The notes below the pieces were generated by a model that was not told the DNA's origin, did not search any database, and was given only the letters and a program-made list of their open reading frames with translations. Both the position numbers and the translations under genes were made by a program. From Narthecium ossifragum (lineage: Eukaryota > Streptophyta > Magnoliopsida > Dioscoreales > Nartheciaceae), in the NCBI GenBank assembly GCA_963920575.1, contig OY986965.1:20688929-20752928 (forward strand): DNA of 64,000 nt. The letters run 5' to 3'. Every line of letters starts with the position of its first letter. The first letter of the stretch is position 1. Positions 1 to 9,996 of the stretch are shown one piece after another.

Positions 1-330
1 TCTGTTCTCTCAACTCTTTTATCATTAAAACCAAATCTATAAGATCATGTCTAGTATAAAAATACAATATTCAAATAGAAAAATACAAGGAAGATCTACT
101 AAAGCTTCATGAAATCCCTAGATATAAAAATCAGTCACTCATCTTGGGGATGGAAGCCATAGGTTTGATGAAGAATTCAAAGGATCCACGTCGCATCTCC
201 ACCATCTTCAGAAACCCAAATCTTCTATTTTCTCTCTATGGGGGCTCTCAATTTTCGGCCAGCAAACACCTTCTTATAGGTGTCCTCCCGGAATTAGGGT
301 TTTGACTAAGTTGGACTCCTACCACAACTT
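1..330. other. Non-genic flank, possible old Gypsy LTR relic
   Basis: No gene is visible. The wording of this stretch (phrases such as a run of aaatccctag followed by tcactcatctt and a CACCATCTTC-like block) resembles parts of the Gypsy LTR at 43804-45543, near 44640-44760. It may therefore be a relic of an older LTR into which the Copia element inserted. The last five bases (CAACT, 326-330) are the left target-site duplication of that Copia element. Confidence 0.3.
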
Positions 331-1937
331 GTTAGTCCTAATAGTGTTTTTGATGATATTTTGATGATGCTAATATGTTCCTAAATGTTAATATATATAT
401 ATATGATAAAATATATGTTGAAAACATGCTTTAACTTTCATATTTGAGAGATGTTATTGTCCACGGACGATGCGGCGGTCGACCGTGAGATTGACCGCGG
501 GCTATGAAAAGATCGACCGTGGAAAGCGGCGGTCGATGGAAGGATCGATCGCGGAGGATAACAGTAGTGACTGTCGATGCGACGGTCGATGGACCGATCG
601 ACCGTGGGGTGTGTGACTCGGTTGAGGAGAAACGACGGTCGAACGAGGCATCGACCCTGGGAAGTGTTTTTCCTCACAGGGCTTCACTCCTTCACCGACG
701 ATGCGACAGTCGATGCGACGGTCGACCGTGAAGCTTGAAGGTCGAAGCGTGGTTCGACTGCGGCTCAAGAAGATGGTGACGGACGATGTGGCGGACGATG
801 CGACGGTCGACCACCAGTCATAAAACTAGCCGTTAAAGATGTTAGTCCTAATAGTGTTTTGATGATATTTTGATGATGCCAATATGTTCCTAAATGTTAA
901 AATATATATGTGATAAAATATATGTTGAAAACAAGCTTTAACTTTAATATTTGAGCTGTTGTTGAGTTGACCGTCGATGCGTGGATGCATCCGTGGGACT
1001 GGCGGATGCATCCGTGGATCAACCGTGAAGACTGGCGGATGCATCCGTGGGACTGACAGATGCATCCGTGGATCATCCGTGGGACTGGTGAATGCATCCG
1101 TGGATCAACCGCGGAGGATAAAAGTAGCGACGGTCGATGAACCGATCGACAGTGGGCTATGTAATTTGGTTGAGGAGAAGCGACGGTCGAACGAGGCATC
1201 GACCATGGGAAGTGTTTTTCCTCACAGAGCCTCATGGACGATGTGACGGTTGATGCGACGGTCGACTGTGAAGCTTGAAGATCAATACTTGAATCGACCG
1301 CGGCTCAAGAAGATGGCGACAAACGATGTGGCGGACGATGCGACGGTCGACCGCCAGTCAAAGAACTAGCCATTAAAGAGCCGTTACAGAAAAGCAAAGT
1401 GGCTATTGGGAGCTACTTTTTTAGGTCTTAAAGCTCAAGTATATATAGGAAGATGCAGCAAACTTGGTGTAAGACTAAGGGAGATATTAGTTTATATTGT
1501 AACAAGTTTTAGTCTTCTTTTGAGAGCTTAAACCTTTATAAACCTACTTCAAGATGTGAAATAGAGTTTGTGAGAAATCTCCAAGAGTTGTTTGGAGTGA
1601 TTTGTAGGGTTCTCAAGCACCCGTAAGCTTGTGGGGGAGCTTCAGCAGTTGTTGGAGGATTTGTAAGGTTGCCAAGCACCCGGAAGCTTAGTGGGGAAAC
1701 TTCTAAGGGAGAATTACAAGTAGTGGAACCTCAAGGAGGCCCTTGAGAGAGTGGACGTAGTCAAGGTTTGCCGAACCACTATAAAATCTGGTGCAAGTCT
1801 CCTAACTCTTTTTTCATTACTTGCTTTATTTATTGCCTTCATGTCTAAATAAGCATACTAGTCTTCTAACATTCTATCTAGGTTTTCATCTATTGTATTT
1901 CAGCAAAAGAGTCCAATTAACCCCCCTTGGACCTTCA
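331..1937 (+). repeat. 5' LTR of the Copia element, with internal partial duplication
   Basis: The LTR begins TGTTAGTCCTAATAGTG, and the same start recurs at 840. Positions 331-839 and 840-1380 are two diverged copies of the front half of the LTR: both run through the AAAATATATG block and the GACGGTCGACCG-rich block to a GACTAGCC-like junction. The rest (1381-1937) is single copy. A minisatellite built on GATGCATCCGTGG occupies about 965-1110 in the second copy only. CGGTCGACCG-type palindromes are frequent (for example at 475 and about 718). Confidence 0.85.
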
Positions 1938-1939
1938 AT

Positions 1940-1951
1940 TGGTATCAGAGC
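1940..1951 (+). other. Primer-binding site (initiator tRNA-Met type)
   Basis: TGGTATCAGAGC, two bases after the 5' LTR end, is the standard primer-binding site of plant Copia elements that use initiator methionine tRNA. Confidence 0.9.
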
Positions 1952-2000
1952 CTCATCTCTAAATTCGAGGTTTAACGACCCTAGAGGATCCTAGGTATAT

Positions 2001-3613
2001 ATGGAAAACCAACAAGAACAATCTACCAATAGGCCTCCTTACTTTGATGGAGAAAAATACAATTATTGAAAGACTAGGATGGAAATTTTTATCCAATCCA
2101 TAGACTGTGAAGCTTGGCTTACCATTGAGGATGAACCATTCATTTCTAGTAAAATGCATGATGGAAAGGATGTACCCAAGCTTAAGAGTGAGTACACTCC
2201 TTCTGACATAAGAAAATTGGAAATCAATGCTAAAGCCAAATGCTTTCTTATTTATGCATTGAGCCCCAATGAATTTAGTAGAATTTCAAGTTATAAATCA
2301 GCCAAGGAAATATGGGAGAAGCTTGAAATTACATATGAGAGAACCAATCGAATTAAGGGGACTTGGATAAGTATGCTTGTTCATGATTATGAATTGTTTA
2401 GCACGAAGGATAATGAGTCAATTAGTGAAATATTTACACGCTTCAATAACATTTTAAATATGCTTCAATCTCTTGGCAAATCTTATGCTAATGATGAAAT
2501 TGTAAAAAAGATACTTAGGTGTCTACCTAGAGCATGGGATCCCAATGTGACAGCAATTGAAGAAGCCAAAGACCTTTCCAAGCTATCACTTGATGAGGTC
2601 ATGGGTTCACTCATGACCTATGAGATGAGCTTGAAGAAGAACAACACTAAAGGAGAGAAGAAAGAAAAATCGCTTGCATTCAAGTCATCATACCAAGATT
2701 CATCAAGTTCAAGTGATGAAGAATCGGATTCGAGTGATGAGGAATTGGCATCAATTACAAAAAAAATCAAAAGGATGCTAAATCACCAAGGAGGAAAGAA
2801 AATTTTCAAAAAGAAAATCTCCGAAGGTGAAAAATCAAACTCTACCTCATCTAATTTAAATGACATTATATGTTATGAGTGTAGAAAGTCCGGAAACTAC
2901 AAGCCCGATTGCCCTCGACTCAAGAAGCCAATAAAGAAGAGTTTCAAGAAAAAGAAAGGCACGAAGGCAACTTGGAGTGAAAGCGATAAGGATTCCTCCT
3001 CCGATGAAAAAGAGCAAGAAAAAGAAATATTTGTTTAATGGCCATCGGGGAAAAGGAAGAAGATCATGAGATAAATGATGAGCTAGCCTTTGATGAGTTT
3101 TTTGAAGCTTATCATTCATTAGCTAAAGATTTCAAGTTCCTTCAAAAGAAATATTATGCTTCATGTATGGACTTGAAGAAGTTAGAACAAGAAAAACTAA
3201 ATGCCATGTGTAGGATTGACTTATTGGAAAATGAGAACAAATGCATGATGAGTAAGACATCTAGTGATGATCATGTCTCCCTTAGAAAAGAACTTGAGCA
3301 TTGCAAATGTGAGCATGACATTTTACAAAATAACTCAAGTAACTTACAAAAGGAAATCATCATTTTGAGAGAATCAAAAAGGGATCTCACCCTTGAAAAT
3401 AATGGTTTGAAAATTACTCTTTCTAAGTTTATGAAGAGTAAGATCATACTTAATGAGATCCTTGATAGCCAACGTAGTTCATTGAAAAAGAATGGAATTG
3501 GCTATAATCCTAGGAAGATGAATAATTTTAAAAAGACAAGCGTTGTTAAAACACCATCTCATCCTCCTAGATCTGCAAATGCACCTACTTGTCACTATTG
3601 TTGTAAAATATGA
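2001..3613 (+). pseudogene. Degenerate Copia gag (UBN2-type) with coiled-coil extension
   Basis: Gag packages the retroelement RNA. The natural start is probably the ATG at 2001 (MENQQEQ...), but a TGA at 2067-2069 replaces a codon that is normally tryptophan in the conserved NYWKTRM motif. The open frame 2079-3038 (319 residues) carries the UBN2 capsid-like region, an acidic/serine-rich linker and a zinc knuckle (CYECRKSGNYKPDC) in which the expected histidine is asparagine. A stop at 3036-3038 overlaps an ATG in another frame, so a frameshift separates the second part (3038-3613, 191 residues). That part is rich in heptad-like Leu/Glu/Lys and ends in a second knuckle-like CHYC motif cut by TGA. 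The family assignment is strong. Loss of function is inferred from two stops, one frameshift and the His loss. Confidence 0.85.
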
Positions 3614-3831
3614 CATATTGCTCTTAATTGCTATTTAATGAAGAATGCAAGTGCTAACGCATTTTGGATTCCAAATCATTTATCTTATATGCACATTTCA
3701 AGAACTAACGATAGTGGATCCAAAAAGATTTGAGTACTAAAAATCAAGACATGATTTGTATTAGGGATGCTTGAGATCCATTTGTCAAGACAAATTCAAA
3801 AGAAAAAAGTTTTCAAAAAAAAATCAAGCTT

Positions 3832-3855
3832 GATGATGGATGCTCAAGGCATATG
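3832..3855 (+). pseudogene. Protease-active-site scrap of Copia pol
   Basis: The eight codons read DDGCSRHM, close to the DSGCSRHM motif at the Copia protease/integrase junction but with the middle Ser of D-S-G changed to Asp. No further pol sequence follows, so this marks the deletion point of the polyprotein. Confidence 0.6.
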
Positions 3856-3859
3856 GTGA

Positions 3860-5018
3860 GGACAAGAAAATGTTTTCAAGAAAAGGAGGTAATCTAAATA
3901 GTCATCAAATGATCCCTTCAATGATATGAAGTCTTGTTCCTCAATTTCCATTTGGTATTTCAAAATAGTTATAGTAAACTTTATTTTATGATTTATTTTC
4001 CTTATGAAGTCATTTTGATTTAAAAATGAATCCTTGAAAAGAATTAATCGTGGTTAAAATCTTGTATCTTAATTGATTTTAAAAGATGTCATATGGTCAT
4101 ATTTTGCATTATAATGCTTACTGATTTGAAATGAATTTTAATCATCTTTTATAAGATATTGTGACTTGTATGCACCATAAGACTCAAATTCTTCAAGTGT
4201 TTTCATGCAATGGAAAAGTGGCATGTGAGTTCTTAATACTCATTTTTCACACACATACACAAATGTGCCATATCTTTGATTAAATGAATCAATTTTATGT
4301 TTAAATGACTTGTTTTAGCTCATAATATTCAATTACATGTGTATGCAAAATTTCATGAGATTATTGATACAAAAATCATTTTAAATCAAATTTCAAAAAT
4401 TATTTTCTGGAAGTGACGGTCGACTGTGAGTTCACTTGGATCGATCGTGACTACGCAATATTTCATGAAATGCTCAAATCGTACTCGACGGTCGACCGTG
4501 AACCTTTGAAGGTCGACCGCCATTGGTTGTATCACATTCTTTCATGAAATTTTTCATAGCATCTCATTTTAAAAATAATTTTTCAATAATTTGTATATGG
4601 GGGAGATAAAGGAACTTATGGTTGGAGAGTACTTTATAAGTTTAAATATTTTTTTAAAAAAAATTATATCCCCTACTTCTTTTAGTATCATGAATATATT
4701 CATTGATTAGATATCAAGCCTCCATTAGTGATCAACTTCTTTTTCTTGCTCTATCCCCACTTTTTGATGATGCCATAGAGGGAGAAAAAGTTGTGATATG
4801 ATCTATTGCTACCAATCATGATATTAGTTAAAGAAGAAATTATACTAAAAGATAAATTATCTTGTCATAATATCATGGATAGAAATTTTCAATATCATAT
4901 GACTGGTGTGCATCCTTAGTATTCATCTTAGAACACTTTTTATCAAAGAAATGGATGCATAGATTTAGAGGGAGCAATAGATATTTTATCATTACATATA
5001 AATAGATTGTCATCATCA
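3860..5018 (+). other. Non-coding 3' internal region of the Copia element
   Basis: AT-rich and without open frames of note. A small cluster of GACGGTCGACCGTG-type motifs sits at 4420-4530, like those in the LTRs. The stretch at 4750-5000 has the typical sequence preceding Copia polypurine tracts (GATGATGCCATAGAGGGAG). Confidence 0.6.
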
Positions 5019-5031
5019 AAAAGGAGGAGAT
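5019..5031 (+). other. Polypurine tract of the Copia element
   Basis: AAAAAGGAGGAGAT immediately precedes the 3' LTR start at 5032. It would prime plus-strand synthesis. Confidence 0.75.
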
Positions 5032-5950
5032 TGTTAGTCCTAATAGTGTTTTGATGATGTTTTGATGATGTCAATATGTTCCTAAATGTTAAAATATATA
5101 TGTAATAAAATATATGTTGAAAACAAGCTTTAACTTTCATATTTGAGCTATTGTTGAGTTGATCGTCGATGCGTGGATGCATCCGTGGATCAACCGTGAA
5201 GACTGGCGGATGCATCCGTGAATCATCCGTGGGACTGGCGGATGCATCCGTGGATCATCTGTGGGACTTGCGGATGCATCCGTGGATCAACCGCGGAGGA
5301 TAAAAGTAGCGATGGCCGATGCGACGGTCGATGGACCGATCGACCGTGGGCTATATAACTTGGTTGAGGAGAAGCGATGGTCGAACGAGACATCAAACAT
5401 GGGAAGTGTTTTTCCTTACAGAGCCTCACGGACGATGTGACGGTTGATGCGACGGTCGACCGTGAAGCTTGGTGTAAGACTAAGGGAGATATTAGTTTAC
5501 ATTGTAACAAGTTTTAGTCTTGTTTTGAGAGCTTAAATCTTTGTAAACCTACTTCAAGCTGTGAAGTAGATTTTGTGAGAACTCTCCAAGAGTTACTTGG
5601 AGTGATTTGTAAGATTCTCAAGCACCTGAAAGTTTGAGAGGGAGCTCCAGCAGTTGTTGGAGGATTTGTAAGATTGCCAGGCACCCAGAAGCTTGGTGGG
5701 AAAACTTGTAAGGGAGAATTACAAGTAGTGGAACCTCAAGAAGACCCTTGAGAGAAGTGAACGTATGCAAGGTTTGCCGAACCACTATAAAATCTGGTGC
5801 AAGTCTCTTAACTCTCTCTTTTCCTTAATTACTTGCCTTATTTATTGTTTTCATATCAAAACAAGCATACTAGTCTTTTAGCATTCTATTTAGGTTTTCA
5901 TCTATTATATTTCCGCAAAAGAGTCCAATTCAGCCCCCCCTAGACCTTCA
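5032..5950 (+). repeat. 3' LTR of the Copia element (deleted form)
   Basis: It begins TGTTAGTCC and ends CCTTCA like the 5' LTR. It corresponds to 840-1937 of the 5' LTR but lacks about 0.2 kb: the joint GAAGCTTGGTGTAAG at about 5464 fuses sequence that in the 5' LTR lies around 1270 and 1465. It carries the GATGCATCCGTGG minisatellite (about 5160-5290) and CGGTCGACCG-type palindromes. Confidence 0.85.
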
Positions 5951-5955
5951 CAACT

Positions 5956-6688
5956 CGGGTTTCTTGGATTAATTCCTGGCAGCCTATTCCGGTCACCGCT
6001 GGGTCCAATTAAGTTGGAATTTTAACACTAGTCCAACACGAAAGATGTCGATTTGGAAGACTTTTGTCATATCCTGAAGATTTGATAATATTCAGACTTA
6101 TCTGAGATATTTGGCAATATTCTCCTGAATGTCGACGAACCAGTTTTCCAGCATCTGTTTATCTTCATAGTCTTCAAAACTAGTATTAATCTGTAAGGAA
6201 TCTCGTAACGTGTCCAACATGAAAGTTTTTCGTCTTGAGGTCTTATAAAATTCTTCAAAATTTTAGGAATTTACGAGTTATCTGGATATTTTGACGAATT
6301 CTTTTCAAACTGAAAGCGAAACGGCATAATTTCAACATATTAGCCTTTTTCTGTATTTTCTAACTTGAATTTTCGTTGAACCTGAAATCAACTAACAAAC
6401 TATCAAATATAAACACTCTCGGGCTAACAAAGGTAAATTAAGGGGTTTAATCATAAATATTTAGTGACTCGTCAATTACCAACCATGATGTTCGAGAAAT
6501 TGGTACATGAATCTAAATGCGCCGTCTCAGAGACCTATCCAGATAAATGGAGGTATCGAAAAGGTGGAGACAAAATATACTATACTCCTTTTCCTTTGTT
6601 AAGGTTTTCTCTTGAAGATTTTTTACTTAGAAAAGTTTTTAACGAGACGGTATTAAACCCCAAAATGATGTGGTCATCTAAGGGGGAG
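5956..6688. other. Non-genic stretch, probably old retroelement sequence
   Basis: No convincing gene. Phrases such as GTCCAACACGAAAG and TAAGGAATCTCGTAACGTGTCC are typical of plant Gypsy LTR leaders, so this may be the other half of the relic interrupted by the Copia element. The last part (about 6640-6688) looks like the 3' internal end of a Copia element (ATGTGGTCATCTAAGGGGGAG). Confidence 0.35.
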
Positions 6689-7026
6689 TGATATGAAACT
6701 ATTATTTGGATGACCACATGCCTTCTTAAAGCTACCAGATAAGGGCTCAAGCTCACAATCCTAAAAGCTGCTAAGTAGAGGATCAAGCTCAAGTACCTAT
6801 GAGATAAGCTTGTAAATGAAACCATTAGAAGGCAGCTAATGGCAGTGTCATTTGAAACTTTGTCTTGTAATAATCTCATGCATATATAAAGGCACCCAGG
6901 TATGAGATAGGATGTAAGTTGAGAATGAAATGAGATAGAAAAGCTATGCTCTTCTACTCTTATCCACTTCTTTAGTTGCTAAAGTAAAGCCTTATAACAT
7001 AGTTGCTATAGTAAGGTAACATAACA
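6689..7026 (+). repeat. Short Copia-type LTR remnant
   Basis: It starts TGATATGAAACT right after a purine tract (AAGGGGGAG) and appears to end at TAACATAACA (7026). It contains a TATA-like CATATATAAAGGC (about 6881-6893) followed by leader-like sequence, the usual plan of a short Copia LTR. No matching second LTR or target-site duplication was found, so this is the right end of a truncated element. Confidence 0.45.
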
Positions 7027-7880
7027 GTGGAAAATTAATACCATGAGAGTTTTCACAAGCAAATAATGGGGCTGCAAATCTAGTTCCCAATTAAAGCCCT
7101 GCATCAAAGAATCAGAAAAAAAAGGTTAATACAACATGTAGTGAGTTTGATCAAATCCTCCTACCAAAATAAGAAAGAAAATTAGAGGAGAAGGGTTTAC
7201 ATATAAGAAAGGGCTAGAAAACCCCATATAGTATGAGCGAATGAGGGTGCTAAAACAGCCTCTGCATGCTAAAAAAACTCTCTTTTTGAAAAGGTGTTAC
7301 CATATAGTCTTGTTTCTCACTATATATGTGAGAAGATCAGAGAACCCCATATGGTAGAGCTCTATTTTTGAGAGGTGCTACCACGAAGAATGATAAAAAG
7401 AGGAGAAGAGAAATAACAAACTATAAGATTAAACCAGAAACCTTAGAAGAGAAGAAAGGACACAAGAGATGAGAGAAAGATCTTATCGAACAATAAGGCT
7501 CTTCCGAAAACAAGGAGGACAAGGCCTCTTAATTGTTTTCAAGGGGTGACAAGAATGCATTCCTTGTGATACATCGATGCACATCCTGTATGAGAAAAAG
7601 GTATTTTGAAACCGTGTCCTTACATCGGAAAGCCCGTATCGTGTGAAATGGTCGATTTGACGGTTTCACGTGATGCAATGCCATGGCCTCTTTTTGCATC
7701 ATGCGATGCTGCATTAGTTGATGGATATGGTCAACCAAATACAAGTTTGGGTAACGATGCTTCATCAACTAATGTTGCATTCGTAGATGCGGGGCAACCA
7801 AATAGCCCATGTGAGTTTACAAGCTTCGAGGAAATATGTGAAGAAGAGGGAGGCTTCCACTGGAGGTGGAAAAATTTACA
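7027..7880. repeat. Non-genic; contains a degraded Tourist-like copy at about 7600-7815
   Basis: No gene is seen. From about 7600 to 7815 the sequence shares wording with the MITE in SMC5 intron 3: a GTGTGAAATGGTC...GGTTTCACGTGATGCA block, repeated ATGATGCAT-like words, GGTCAACCAAAT, and a right edge GGCAACCAAATAGCCC resembling that family's terminus. The left terminus could not be placed. Confidence 0.4.
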
Positions 7881-7934
7881 TTTTAATTGTAACGCCATCA
7901 CCCCTCCCACACAATATTGTTCATTTTTTACTCA

Positions 7935-8045
7935 TCCATAGAAACCGGGAACACTTCTTAGTAGGTTACCCATCCCAAAATCGCTCCAAGACAAGCACGC
8001 TTAACTTGGAGTTTTCTGATGAATTCATTGCCATCACGCTTTAAA
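7935..8045 (-). pseudogene. 5S rRNA-like remnant (Cassandra-TRIM-like)
   Basis: Read on the minus strand, this stretch follows plant 5S rRNA over much of its length. It includes the internal promoter region around GTTAAGCGTGCTTG and the downstream GGATGGGTAACC block, with substitutions and small indels. A solitary diverged 5S sequence away from an array is most often part of a Cassandra-type TRIM LTR. A TGTAACGCCATCAC start at 7888 and the GCTTTAAAACGC word at 8036-8049 fit such an LTR, but no paired LTR was found. Confidence 0.5.
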
Positions 8046-8639
8046 ACGCATTGACGCCGTCGAGATTTCGGCACTGGAGAGGCTTTGTGAGGACCCATAC
8101 CTCCAACTCGGTTCGATTGTGTTATGTCGAGGGTTTGGTTTTCTTGTTTTGGCTCGGTTGGCATTGGTTTGCGATTGATTGATCACATTGCTGTTTTTGG
8201 ACCCCAAGGGAATTTTGGTAAAAATTGCGTCTTTGCGGTCAGTTTCACACCCGCGTAGAGCACACGTTGCCTCGGATTGATATATGTGATTGATTAGAAC
8301 CTTAGGGGTGCTTCCGATTGGAAGATCGGGACTCCATCAGGAAAGATCGGGGCTTGATCAGGAAAGATCAAATCAGACGATCGAGATCAGTTTAGATCTT
8401 TATATAAACCCTAGCTTTTCTCTCTCTTCCCTTTCTCTCTCTTTCTCCTTTTCTTTCTCCCCTTTAGCTGCCGGATTGGAGGCTTGGTTGCAGATTTTCA
8501 AGGCGGGTCTGGAGCAATCGAAGCCAAGGGATTGGTAGATCGTCTATCCAGTTATACATGTATGTGTTTCTACCTAATTGCAGTGAATTGTTAAACCTAG
8601 GATTAAATATATGTTGATTTGGAGTGGTTTCGTTTGTTG

Positions 8640-9996
8640 GCTTGTTTACCCACAAAGCGATAAAGGGCACACCTTCGGCCCATTTATACTAAACATTCCC
8701 AAGGGTCATGACTCCCACGGTTACCCACAAAGCGATAAAGGGCATACAGTTAGCCCATTTATTCTACAAAATCCCGAGAGTCATCGCTCTCCCGATTCAA
8801 CCACAATGCGGAAACAGACATCAGTTTATAGCAATATCACTAAACATACAATTAAAGCGGTAAACAAACTATCATGGCAAGCCCCGCGGGCAAAACCGCA
8901 AAACTGCATACATACGAAGCCCCGCGGACAACACATCCTCAAAAGACGCATTCTGGTGCACGTGGGATCGATCCAACATGCCCATGGATTGATCCGACTT
9001 GCCCTCGGATCGATCTGACTTGCCCTCGGATCGATCCGACTTGCCCTCGGATCGATCCGACTTGCCCTCGGATCAATCCAACTTGTCCTTGGATCGATCC
9101 GACTTGCCCTCGGATCGATCCAACTTACCCTTGGATCGATCCGACTCGAACAAACCAAGAAGACCAATCTCTGTTACCCTCAAACACTATTCCTGGAAAA
9201 CACGGGATCGATCCAAACATTCTCATGGATCGATCCAACTTCCACCAGCGAACAGACCATCCTGAGTGCAACTTTGATCGATCCAATATCCACTTGGATC
9301 GATCCCAACCGCCCTCCGGCCAACTTTCGACAGTGATCACGACCGGAAAACCAAACCAAACTTCACCAAACTTGGTGAGTTGGTAGATCTGATGCTCACG
9401 AAGCTACTCATGTCTTCAAAACCGGAAAGCATCACTTATACATGGAGATCTACTAAAAACAAACCCGAATTCGGCGAAAACGACGAAGAACACGAGAAAA
9501 CCCAACCAAATCCGTAGGTAGAGACCCTACCTCAACAAGAGCTACTTCAATCCACGAAGCCAATGCTTGGATCTTTTTAAATCCTCTCAAGATTTCGCCG
9601 AATCTGAGCCCAATCGTAGCGGAATCGGAAAGAAGAAGAAAGGAAGCATCGCGTCCGCTCTTATGCGGACGCTCCAGTTCGAGTGGGATCGATCCAAACT
9701 CCAACTTGGATCGATCCGAACTCCACTGGCGGCCAACACTCCCTAGTGCATCCTGGATCGATCCAAACTCCAGTTTGGATCGATCCAACCTGCACAGGGA
9801 AACAGAATTGGGCCAAACTCAAGCCCAATTCCGGATCTTTCGACCCCAGGTCCACCTAACCTTTCTAATCAAACACATACACAATCAAGGTCAATGTGTG
9901 CACACGCGGGTGTGAAACAAACCGACAAGGCGCAATTTACCAAATTGCCCTTGTGGTCAACAACGAGCCACATGAATGGAGGGACATGTCCTCACA
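8640..9996 (+). repeat. 5'-truncated plus-oriented LTR copy (GATCGATC family)
   Basis: It matches the second half of the solo LTR at 33413-35703 in order: AAAGCGATAAAGGGCAC, the CCCATTTAT block, CCCCGCGGGCAAAACC, a GGATCGATCC array, ACCCGCG-bearing 3' end and the terminus GTCCTCACA at 9996. A roughly 75-bp segment starting CCCACAAAGCGATAAAGGG is tandemly repeated (about 8650 and 8726). Its first half is missing. Confidence 0.65.
8964..9145 (+). repeat. GGATCGATCC minisatellite inside the LTR
   Basis: About eight units of 20-22 bp built on GGATCGATCCGACTTGCCCTC-like words, slightly varied. Both strands stay open through the array, giving spurious DPTCPRI and RIDPRAS repeat proteins that should not be read as genes. 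Confidence 0.85.

Larger units (their letters stand above)
331..5950 (+). mobile_element. Non-autonomous Ty1/Copia LTR retrotransposon, complete ends
   Basis: The element starts TGTTAGTCC and ends CCTTCA. It is flanked by a perfect 5-bp target-site duplication CAACT (326-330 and 5951-5955). It has a long 5' LTR, a primer-binding site matching initiator tRNA-Met (TGGTATCAGAGC), a gag-like ORF of the UBN2 type on the plus strand, a protease-like scrap, a purine tract and a 3' LTR. I find no integrase, reverse transcriptase or RNase H: the segment from about 3.9 to 5.0 kb is AT-rich and non-coding. Mobility would therefore need proteins from a relative. The two LTRs differ by large indels (1607 versus 919 bp), so it is not a very recent unrearranged insertion. 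Confidence 0.9.

Noticed and set aside
965..1110. Possible CRISPR-like array
   Set aside because: GATGCATCCGTGG units are a plain minisatellite within a plant LTR, without uniform repeats and unique spacers.
8400..8410. TATATAAACCC as a gene promoter
   Set aside because: A good TATA box by sequence, but it lies in decayed LTR sequence with no gene downstream.
8826..9386. Long frames on both strands with DPTCPRI / RIDPRAS repeats
   Set aside because: They are produced by the 20-22 bp GGATCGATCC minisatellite of an LTR; no start context, domain or splice support.
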